Source: JBELHR01 sp049607205
Lineage (GTDB): Bacteria > Bacteroidota > Bacteroidia > Flavobacteriales > Flavobacteriaceae
NCBI GenBank assembly: GCA_049607205.1
Contig: JBMYWH010000022.1
Span: 1-38,164 of the forward strand
Direction: 5' to 3'
DNA length: 38,164 nt
Shown piece after piece: positions 31,924 through 38,164 of the stretch. Position 1 is the stretch's first letter; the number at the start of each line of letters is the position of its first letter. Under the pieces are notes generated by a model. The model was not told the DNA's origin. It did not search any database and was given only the letters and a program-made list of their open reading frames with translations. The position numbers were made by a program, and so were the translations under genes.

Positions 31924-33012
31924 TTATTTAAAATAAGAGAAATCTTCTCCGTTTTCAATCTCTAATAGAGAATTGTAAATCAGTTGGATGACGTTTTCTA
32001 CATCTTCTCTGTCTACCATTTCTACGGTGGTGTGCATATACCTAAGTGCTAAGCTGATAAGTGCAGAAGGGACTCCTCCGTTAGAATAAGCAAAAGCATC
32101 GGTATCGGTTCCTGTAGCGCGTGAGGAGGCTAGTCTCTGGAAAGGGATTTCGTGCTTTTCTGCCGTGTCTACTATTAAATCTCTTAGTTTGTGTTGTACC
32201 GCTGGTGCATAAGAGATAACTGGTCCGTCTCCACATTTGGTTTCACCTTCTGTCTTTTTGTTGATCATAGGTGTAGTGGTGTCGTGACATACATCGGTTA
32301 CAATGGCTACATTAGGCTTAATGGTCTGGGTGATCATCTCAGCCCCGCGAAGTCCAATTTCTTCTTGAACCGAGTTGGTGATATACAAACCAAAAGGAAG
32401 GGTTTTATTGTTTTCCTTCAGGAGTCTTGCAACTTCTGCAATCATAAATCCACCCATTCTATTGTCTAAGGCTCTACAGACGAATTTAGAATCGTTTAGG
32501 ATAAAGAACTCGTCCGGGTAGGTGATTACACAACCTACGTGTACTCCTAGTTTTTCTACTTCTTCCTTGTCTTTGCATCCTAGGTCGATAAAGATATTTT
32601 CCAGTTTAGGAGCCTCTTCTTTGCCTCCTTTTCTAGTGTGGATTGCCGGCCATCCGAATACTCCCGGTACGATTCCGTTTTTGGTGTGGATGTTTACTCT
32701 TTTAGAAGGAGCGATTTGATGGTCAGAACCTCCATTTCTAATCACGTAAATAAGACCTTCTGGGGTGATGTAGTTTACATACCAAGAAATTTCATCCGCA
32801 TGTCCTTCGATAACTACTTTAAAAGGAGCCTCGGGGTTGATCACTCCAACAGCTGTTCCGTAGGCGTCTGTAATAAAGGTGTCTACATAAGGTTTGAGGT
32901 AGTCCATCCATATTTTTTGCCCTTCACTTTCATATCCTGTAGGAGCTGCGTTGTTTAAATATTTTTCCAAAAATTTTATGGAATTCTCGTTTAGGATTCT
33001 ATTTTTACTCAT
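31924..33012 (-). CDS. M42 family zinc aminopeptidase
   Basis: The 362-residue protein shows the M42 metal ligands: VIEGHADEISWYV with H71, CRALDNRMGG with D183, SVQEEIGLRGA with the catalytic E217 and E218, VTDVCHD with D240, and a late His in RYMHTTVEM. M42 enzymes form large tetrahedral cytoplasmic peptidases that trim amino acids from peptides; no signal peptide is seen, which agrees. Substrate preference (Glu, Lys, Leu) cannot be set. The gene is convergent with acs and divergent from the DUF4294 gene. A -7 box lies 17 bases upstream. Confidence 0.93.
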   Translation of the reverse strand: MSKNRILNENSIKFLEKYLNNAAPTGYESEGQKIWMDYLKPYVDTFITDAYGTAVGVINPEAPFKVVIEGHADEISWYVNYITPEGLIYVIRNGGSDHQIAPSKRVNIHTKNGIVPGVFGWPAIHTRKGGKEEAPKLENIFIDLGCKDKEEVEKLGVHVGCVITYPDEFFILNDSKFVCRALDNRMGGFMIAEVARLLKENNKTLPFGLYITNSVQEEIGLRGAEMITQTIKPNVAIVTDVCHDTTTPMINKKTEGETKCGDGPVISYAPAVQHKLRDLIVDTAEKHEIPFQRLASSRATGTDTDAFAYSNGGVPSALISLALRYMHTTVEMVDREDVENVIQLIYNSLLEIENGEDFSYFK

Positions 33013-33028
33013 GAATTAAATTTTTTAT

Positions 33029-33036
33029 CAAATTTA
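33029..33036 (-). promoter_or_regulatory. -7 box upstream of the M42 peptidase gene
   Basis: TAAATTTG on the minus strand. There is no TTG at the usual distance upstream. Position gives a very short leader (about 12 bases). Confidence 0.45.
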
Positions 33037-33100
33037 AGCATTCTTTTTAACAGATTCTTGCGAAGAGAGAAATTCTTAAATGCTTAATTTTGAGTTTGAA

Positions 33101-33829
33101 ATGCGTGATATAGGAAAGATTTTTGTACTTGTGATGTTTTTTGTGCTGTCTAAAGAGACTCAGGCGCAAAAGATTGCTATGCCTGTAATGGATAGTTTGG
33201 GAGTAAAAGATACCACCATGATCAAGCAGGGCTATATCTTGTACTCTGGTTTAAATCCTACCATGCAATTGGAAGAGGTTAAGATCATCCCTAAGCTCGA
33301 ACTAGAGGATGAGAATGCGAAGAAGTATTATTACTGGTTTCGACGTAGAGTCTTAAGGGCTTATCCATATGCCAAGCTCGCCTCGGAACACCTCAATAAA
33401 ATAAACGATTCTCTGGCAAAAATCACTAACAAGAGACAGAGAAAAAAATACATCAAAAAGACCCAGAAATTTATGGAAGAGGAGTTTACTCCTCAACTTA
33501 AAAAACTGTATACCACAGAAGGGAAGGTTTTGATCAAGCTGATCTATAGGCAGACCGGGAATACGACCTTTGAAGTGGTAAAAGAATACCGCAGTGGTTG
33601 GAGAGCTTTTTGGTATAATACCACTGCTGGTATTTTTAGTTTGTCTTTAAAGTATGAATACCATCCAGAATCCGATTTAGAAGATTATATGATAGAAGAT
33701 ATTCTTCAAAGAGCGGACAATCTAGGATTGATAGATCTCTTGCCTACTAAATTAGACTTCGATTACTATCAAATCCCAGTTCCGGAAGGTTTTGGGCACG
33801 TGGTGCCAGACCCTAAAAAGCGGAAATAA
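33101..33829 (+). CDS. DUF4294 family exported protein
   Basis: From MRDIGKIFVLVMFF at 33101 the protein is 242 residues with a signal peptide ending near TQAQ. An upstream in-frame ATG at 33080 would add an acidic MLNFEFE segment before the signal, which is a poor signal-peptide start, so I prefer 33101. The body has the DUF4294 block: YYYWFRRRVLRAYPYAKLA, followed by basic residues (KRQRKKYIKK), then KLIYRQTGNTT and AFWYNTTAGIF. Function is unknown; it is a Bacteroidota-specific exported family. Its 3' end overlaps the convergent barrel gene by 17 bases with no hairpin, so transcription from both sides could interfere. Confidence 0.85.
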   Translation: MRDIGKIFVLVMFFVLSKETQAQKIAMPVMDSLGVKDTTMIKQGYILYSGLNPTMQLEEVKIIPKLELEDENAKKYYYWFRRRVLRAYPYAKLASEHLNKINDSLAKITNKRQRKKYIKKTQKFMEEEFTPQLKKLYTTEGKVLIKLIYRQTGNTTFEVVKEYRSGWRAFWYNTTAGIFSLSLKYEYHPESDLEDYMIEDILQRADNLGLIDLLPTKLDFDYYQIPVPEGFGHVVPDPKKRK

Positions 33830-35210
33830 ATCGCATATATACTCCTGTAGATCCGTCCTTACCTTTCCCTAAATCTAGATTGATGGTAGATCTAGATGCC
33901 TTGATGGCTCTAAAGGTAAATCCAACTCCATATCCAGGATTTACATAATCAAATCCTCCTTCTATTTCAGAAACGGTAGTGGCATTGGCAAAGAAATTAA
34001 TTCCAAACCATTTATAGACATTCATCCTGTATTCGGCCTCTAGGTATAAGAGTTCTTCCCCCACATACCTACCTGCAGTATATCCACGTCCACTTGCAAA
34101 CCAGTCGTCTCCACCAATTCTAGGCATAGAGATATAAGGAGTGTCTCCCCAGGTAATATTGGCCAAAGCCCAGAAGGCAAGAATCTGTGTAGCGTTTTCT
34201 TTGAGCTTGAAATAATGTCTCAAATCCATATACATTTGAGAAGAGTTGGTGGTACTTCCAAGCCATGTAGGGTAAGTATTCACTAAAAGGTTGGCATAAG
34301 TACCTTGATAAGGGGTGTTGATATTGTCTCTGGAGTCAAAGAGTATGTTTAGCCCAGCTCCACTATAGACATATCCACCATCCTGGGTTCCATATGGATA
34401 GTAGCCAAATGGAGTGGTATAGTAATTTTGCTGGAGTTCTTGAGCCGAACTATTGCTGTTGTAGTCTTGTTCAAAACCTGCTTGACTGATTTCGTATTGC
34501 TCCCAGAAAGAATCATAACCATCTACTCCGAATTTAGATTCTATGGTAGATTGTACTGCGCTAGCACTCTGTCCTTGGCTTCGTCCATCGCTGATGATGT
34601 TTTGCATGGCCATGGCGCTGTTGTCTTCTAAATTGTATTTATAATCCAGTCTGTAATTTAATCCTACATAGAAATTCTTTGCAAACTTTTTATATCCCCT
34701 CAAAACAAAGGAAAAAGTCGATGGCGTTATCTCGGTTGCCCAGTCGTTGGAAGTATTCCCTCCAACCCCATAGGTTACCTGAGGAGAAACAGACCATATT
34801 ACCGAGTTAAATACATAGTAGTCTTCATCAGCGGTATACAGAGAACTGTTCACCCTAAAAACGTTTTGCTTATTGGTAGTATAGGTATAGGAAGGTACTA
34901 CAGAGGAGAGTCTTGTGGTCTTTGCATCTCCTAATCTAAAAGAGGAGATTCCAGCGACTCCTATAATAAGCCCTGTAAATGGATTATAACCAACCACAGG
35001 CAATGCCATAGTATAGGTTTTCTTTTGTTTTTTTACCTTTTTGATGGTATCCCCCTTTTCTAGCATTTTTTTTGCTCGAGCCTTTCTGAGCCCATCAAAA
35101 ATGTCGTAGTTGTCCATGGAATAGGTGGAATCCTTGAAATGGCCTTTTTGCCCGAAGCTATAACTGGAGGCTAGAAGGAATAGGATTAAGGTTAGTTGAA
35201 GTGTTTTCAT
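33813..35210 (-). CDS. BamA/TamA (Omp85)-like outer-membrane barrel without POTRA domains
   Basis: The 465-residue protein has a signal peptide (cut after SYSFGQ), a short basic linker to about residue 68, then beta strands to the end, finishing GVYMRFISAF with terminal Phe. The WFASGRGYTAGRYVG segment carries the Omp85 R-G-Y motif of strand/loop 6, and FRLGD, FVLRGYKKFAKNFYVG and INLDLG look like barrel strands. There is room only for the barrel, so POTRA domains are absent, which fits the N-terminal-less group of Omp85 relatives. A 17-base tail overlap with the DUF4294 gene is present. It follows the DUF1254 lipoprotein after two bases, forming an operon. Confidence 0.85.
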   Translation of the reverse strand: MKTLQLTLILFLLASSYSFGQKGHFKDSTYSMDNYDIFDGLRKARAKKMLEKGDTIKKVKKQKKTYTMALPVVGYNPFTGLIIGVAGISSFRLGDAKTTRLSSVVPSYTYTTNKQNVFRVNSSLYTADEDYYVFNSVIWSVSPQVTYGVGGNTSNDWATEITPSTFSFVLRGYKKFAKNFYVGLNYRLDYKYNLEDNSAMAMQNIISDGRSQGQSASAVQSTIESKFGVDGYDSFWEQYEISQAGFEQDYNSNSSAQELQQNYYTTPFGYYPYGTQDGGYVYSGAGLNILFDSRDNINTPYQGTYANLLVNTYPTWLGSTTNSSQMYMDLRHYFKLKENATQILAFWALANITWGDTPYISMPRIGGDDWFASGRGYTAGRYVGEELLYLEAEYRMNVYKWFGINFFANATTVSEIEGGFDYVNPGYGVGFTFRAIKASRSTINLDLGKGKDGSTGVYMRFISAF

Positions 35211-35212
35211 GT

Positions 35213-36577
35213 TTATTGTTTTTGAATATTGGGTAATTGATAGCTGCCGTTTAAGATGGATTCTTGGGGCCAGTACATGCGAAATAAAACTTTAAAGGTT
35301 CCTTTTGGTGTTGGAATCCAATTGTATTTATACACTCCTTTTGGTTTTTCCGCAGAGAGGTACATGTCTAAGGATCCGTCTGAGTTGAATCTAATAGGCA
35401 TATTGCTTCCACTTGCATAGCGATTCTGATCGTTGTGCTCTAAGTAGCCTTCATTACTATATGCCGTAATGGACCAAAAACCTCCAACTTCTGGAGTTCC
35501 ATCGGGTGGGAAGGAAAGTTTATAGACATTGCTTCCTTCTAATTGTTGTAGGTTACCGTCTAATTGAGAAACACCATAGACCGCATCTTTAGGGATGTTG
35601 GCACCAATTCCCCAAACGGCATAATAGGCTCTTCGAGTGTAGTTGGTCCCCCAGTCTCCCATGTCTTCAATTTTGAAATCCCATGCAGACTTTTGTTCTT
35701 TTCCTTTATAAAAAATCTTTTCATAATAGGCATCTCTAGATTTCAGTCCTTTTTCTAAGCTTGCCTGAGTCTCCTTTGGTAGGTGATCAAACTGTATAGC
35801 TTTATCGCTATCCATAAAAGCATAGGCTTCTAAGAATTTTTTATCCGCTGCTGCAGGAGGATTGTTTTGAAGAAGTCTGAAAAAGGTGTTATAAAACTCC
35901 TTGGCATCCATTTTAAGGGAATAAGGAACCGGTTTTCTTACCTCCATGGCTTTGAATTGAGGCTTGTAAGAAGTGTTGGGGTTCCCTTTTCCAAGAGATT
36001 CGCTATAGGATTGCAAGACGTATTGGTCTTGAAGTTTATTTGCTTTTAAGGCATCCTTATCATTATCCGCTTGTATTCTTCCGGTAATCCACACCATATC
36101 TGTAGGGCAGTCTACCCTAGTATATCCATCAGGAATAGATCCATTATAGTCGGCGCGTGTCAAGAAATACTTCTGCGCCTCTTGACCTGTAGTTCTAGAT
36201 CCTATACTTTTAAAGGTATTGGTCCAGGCATCGATAAGGGGCATGACATAATAGCGCTTATTCATCTTCGGAATCTCAAAAAGCACAGGTCCGGTGGAAA
36301 GATCTACCCAGCCTACACAGTATAAGGTATTTCTGTTTCCCAATACCACGGCGGTATTCTGTGGTTGGGCGAGTTTTTTGAACATGATAAACTCATTGGG
36401 ACTTCCCGGTTTACGAAGAGGAGAAGTCAGCATGAGGTCTTGAGAGATTTGCATCATCACTAAGGGGTAGGCATAATCAAATAAATCCTCTGCTTGTTTT
36501 TCTGTGATTGGTTCTGTTTTTTCAGAACAAGAAACGATGGCTAGTATAAACCCTAGTATTAGTAGAAATCTTTTCAT
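35213..36577 (-). CDS. DUF1254/DUF1214 family lipoprotein
   Basis: The 454-residue protein has a lipoprotein signal ending in IVSC with C17. It matches the DUF1254 region (AYPLVMMQISQDL near 33-45, LYCVGWVDLSTGPVLFEIP near 86-104). In the C-terminal half it matches DUF1214 (FSITAY-type block in GGFWSITAYSNEGYL, then NRYASG). These paired beta-sandwich domains are common in envelope proteins and their chemical function is unknown. Tight coupling (two-base gap) to the Omp85-like barrel suggests both act in the envelope, perhaps together. A -7 box lies about 38 bases before the start. Confidence 0.86.
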   Translation of the reverse strand: MKRFLLILGFILAIVSCSEKTEPITEKQAEDLFDYAYPLVMMQISQDLMLTSPLRKPGSPNEFIMFKKLAQPQNTAVVLGNRNTLYCVGWVDLSTGPVLFEIPKMNKRYYVMPLIDAWTNTFKSIGSRTTGQEAQKYFLTRADYNGSIPDGYTRVDCPTDMVWITGRIQADNDKDALKANKLQDQYVLQSYSESLGKGNPNTSYKPQFKAMEVRKPVPYSLKMDAKEFYNTFFRLLQNNPPAAADKKFLEAYAFMDSDKAIQFDHLPKETQASLEKGLKSRDAYYEKIFYKGKEQKSAWDFKIEDMGDWGTNYTRRAYYAVWGIGANIPKDAVYGVSQLDGNLQQLEGSNVYKLSFPPDGTPEVGGFWSITAYSNEGYLEHNDQNRYASGSNMPIRFNSDGSLDMYLSAEKPKGVYKYNWIPTPKGTFKVLFRMYWPQESILNGSYQLPNIQKQ

Positions 36578-36614
36578 GGTTAGTTCTTATTTGTGGTTAA
36601 AGGGAAGGCTTATT

Positions 36615-36622
36615 CAAATTTA
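36615..36622 (-). promoter_or_regulatory. -7 box upstream of the DUF1254 gene
   Basis: TAAATTTG on the minus strand with no TTG at the usual upstream spacing. The same box is used at 14011 and 33029, so the pattern is repeated, though AT-richness makes chance hits likely. Confidence 0.4.
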
Positions 36623-36701
36623 CAAAAAAAAAAGGAAAGCTTATTTGAATGCTGTCTGTTTTTTTTGTTACTTGATTTTCATAAAACTAACCAAAATTAA
36701 A

Positions 36702-37994
36702 ATGAAAAAACTAAGCCTAATGATCTGTTTTTTTTGCTCCTTTTACGGGGTAAATGCCCAGAGTTCCTACTTTGAAAAGGACGTGGATAAAGTAATGGAA
36801 AAAGTCATTAACTGGAGACATGATATACATCAAAACCCGGAGTTGGGAAATAGGGAATTCGAAACTGGAAAGAAGATTGCAGCCCATCTTGAATCTCTCG
36901 GGATCCAAGTGGATTCTCAGGTCGCACATACCGGTGTGGTGGGAGTTCTTCAAGGAGGCAAGCCAGGTCCGGTGATCGCGCTTCGTGCCGATATGGATGC
37001 TCTGCCTATTGTGGAAAGTGTAGATCTGCCTTGGGTATCCAAGGCCAAAACCATATACAACGGCAATGAGGTAGGAGTGATGCACGCCTGTGGTCACGAC
37101 ACCCATGTAGCAATTCTTATGGGGGTGGCTGAGGTGCTTGCCAAGCACAAAAAAGAGATTCATGGAACGGTAAAATTCTTATTTCAACCAGCGGAAGAAG
37201 GAGCACCTCAAGGAGAAGAAGGAGGAGCGGAGTTGATGGTTAAAGAAGGGGTTTTGAAGAATCCAGATGTAGATGTTGCCTTCGGTCTTCATATTTCCTC
37301 TGCTTTAGAGGTTGGAAAAATAACCTATAAACCTGAGGGAACTATGGCTTCTTCCAATACGTTTAAGATTGTTGTAAAAGGGAAGGGGTCTCATGGGGCT
37401 TATCCTTGGGCATCGGTAGACCCAATTGTGGTCTCTGCCCAAATCATCAACAGTCTACAAACCATAGTGAGTCGTAATATCGATGTAACCGAGAATGCCG
37501 CTGTGGTAACTATAGGTTCTATTCACGGAGGAAATCGTTCTAATATTATAGCACCTTCCACGGAATTAGTAGGAACCATACGAGCCTTGAGTGTTTCGGA
37601 TCGCGATTTGATTTTTGAAAGAGTTCAGACCATTGCTAGCAACACAGCCGAGGCTATGGGAGCGAAGGCTGAGGTAGTTATTGAATCTGGATACCCAGTA
37701 ACCTATAATGACCCGAAGCTTACCGTTCTAATGGCACCTTCTTTAGAAAAGGCAGTAGGTGCTGGTAATGCCTATGTGGTTTCGGCTAGAACAGGAGCAG
37801 AGGATTTCTCGTTTTTTGCTCAAGAAGTTCCAGGTTTGTATTTTTCTTTAGGAGGAATGCCTAAGGGAACAGATCCTTCTATGGCTCCTCCACATCATAC
37901 TTCAGAGTTCTATGTGGATGATTCTGGGATGGTTTATGGAGTTCAAGCCTTTTTAAATTTAGTAATGAACTATCCTAAGCTGGCAGATCAATAA
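36702..37994 (+). CDS. Exported M20 family amidohydrolase
   Basis: From MKKLSLMICFFCSFYG at 36702 the protein has 430 residues with a signal peptide ending VNAQ. A longer in-frame start at 36504 lies inside the opposite-strand gene and adds a non-family tail, so I reject it. Metal and catalytic motifs are ALRADMDALP near 93-102, HACGHDTHVA with C130 and H132, PAEEG with E165 and E166, GLHISS, and the final PHHTSEFYV. This M20D-type pattern covers hippurate hydrolases, N-acetyl amino acid and peptidyl/IAA-conjugate hydrolases. The export signal places it in the periplasm or outside. It is a single gene with a terminator downstream. Confidence 0.92.
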   Translation: MKKLSLMICFFCSFYGVNAQSSYFEKDVDKVMEKVINWRHDIHQNPELGNREFETGKKIAAHLESLGIQVDSQVAHTGVVGVLQGGKPGPVIALRADMDALPIVESVDLPWVSKAKTIYNGNEVGVMHACGHDTHVAILMGVAEVLAKHKKEIHGTVKFLFQPAEEGAPQGEEGGAELMVKEGVLKNPDVDVAFGLHISSALEVGKITYKPEGTMASSNTFKIVVKGKGSHGAYPWASVDPIVVSAQIINSLQTIVSRNIDVTENAAVVTIGSIHGGNRSNIIAPSTELVGTIRALSVSDRDLIFERVQTIASNTAEAMGAKAEVVIESGYPVTYNDPKLTVLMAPSLEKAVGAGNAYVVSARTGAEDFSFFAQEVPGLYFSLGGMPKGTDPSMAPPHHTSEFYVDDSGMVYGVQAFLNLVMNYPKLADQ

Positions 37995-38018
37995 AAAAAA
38001 CAAAAAATATATCCTCTC

Positions 38019-38053
38019 AAGCCCCTGTACCTAAGCGTATTCGGGGCTTTTTT
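38019..38053 (+). terminator. Terminator of the amidohydrolase gene
   Basis: AAGCCCC (38019-38025) pairs with GGGGCTT (38043-38049) around a 17-base loop and ends in TTTTTT to 38053. Confidence 0.8.
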
Positions 38054-38097
38054 CATTCCTAGATGGAATCTTTTTTAGAAAAAAATCATTTTTACTC

Positions 38098-38127
38098 TTG
38101 CAGGAACCAAAATCGGTTGTATATTTG
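38098..38127 (+). promoter_or_regulatory. Strong promoter at the right edge
   Basis: TTG (38098-38100) and TATATTTG (38120-38127) are 19 bases apart, an excellent match to the -33/-7 pattern. The transcript should start near 38133 and run out of the window. Bases after it include ACAAC-TAAGG-GTTGT, a small hairpin. The product is outside the window and unknown. Confidence 0.75.
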
Positions 38128-38164
38128 CACCCGCTTAGCGAAACAACTAAGGGTTGTGAAACAA

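Noticed and set aside
36504..36701. Longer N-terminus for the amidohydrolase.
   Set aside because: It would overlap the DUF1254 gene start and precede a full signal peptide beginning at 36702.

Overview
The window looks like chromosomal DNA from a member of the Bacteroidota, most likely Flavobacteriales. Several things point this way. A GldF/GldG gliding-motility transporter protein is encoded. Family signatures common in this phylum are present (DUF2911, DUF4294, a BamA-like barrel without an N-terminal domain, a porin-PII-Amt operon). Shine-Dalgarno sequences are largely absent. Several promoters fit the phylum's -33 TTG / -7 TAnnTTTG pattern. Most of the window is housekeeping sequence with high coding density. 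The accessory-looking part is about 11.4-12.7 kb.

Layout. 1-5785 (minus) is a five-gene, partly overlapping operon: acyl-carrier-protein phosphodiesterase, lipoprotein gamma-glutamyltransferase, AI-2E/PerM-type membrane protein, a THUMP-like-domain methyltransferase, and a YdeP/FdhF-like molybdopterin oxidoreductase cut by the left edge. dnaN (5841-6959, minus) ends in a clear terminator. 7074-11390 (plus) encodes an exported PIG-L deacetylase, a previously untracked 35-residue membrane microprotein, and a sodium/solute symporter, joined by stop/start overlap or near-contact. tRNA-Ala(GGC) follows with its own promoter and terminator. Next come a long inverted repeat, a hairpin-rich repeat array, and a mazEF toxin-antitoxin pair flanked by an identical 18-base direct repeat. 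12716-18140 (minus) holds an acetyl-CoA hydrolase/CoA-transferase, a DUF2911-TPR protein, a GldF-GldG fusion, and a SAM hydroxide adenosyltransferase. 18226-20134 (plus) is phoH-purC.

20142-28852 (minus) is an ammonium-assimilation block: outer-membrane porin, PII protein and Amt transporter in one operon, then gltB-gltD for glutamate synthase. The porin, Amt and GltBD would bring ammonium in and fix it, with PII as the sensor. The PII protein has Phe at the position aligned with Tyr51 of E. coli GlnB, and two related dyads lie upstream of the porin. 29167-31880 holds a TauE/SafE permease divergent from acetyl-CoA synthetase. 31924-37994 holds an M42 aminopeptidase, a DUF4294 protein, an operon of a DUF1254 lipoprotein plus an Omp85-like barrel, and an exported M20 amidohydrolase. 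The right edge carries a strong promoter whose gene lies outside the window.

The best candidates for something not already described are the mazEF/hairpin-repeat arrangement, the 35-residue microprotein between deacetylase and symporter, the nitrogen-operon dyads, and the GldFG fusion. No wholly new multi-gene system (defence, biosynthetic or conjugative) was found.
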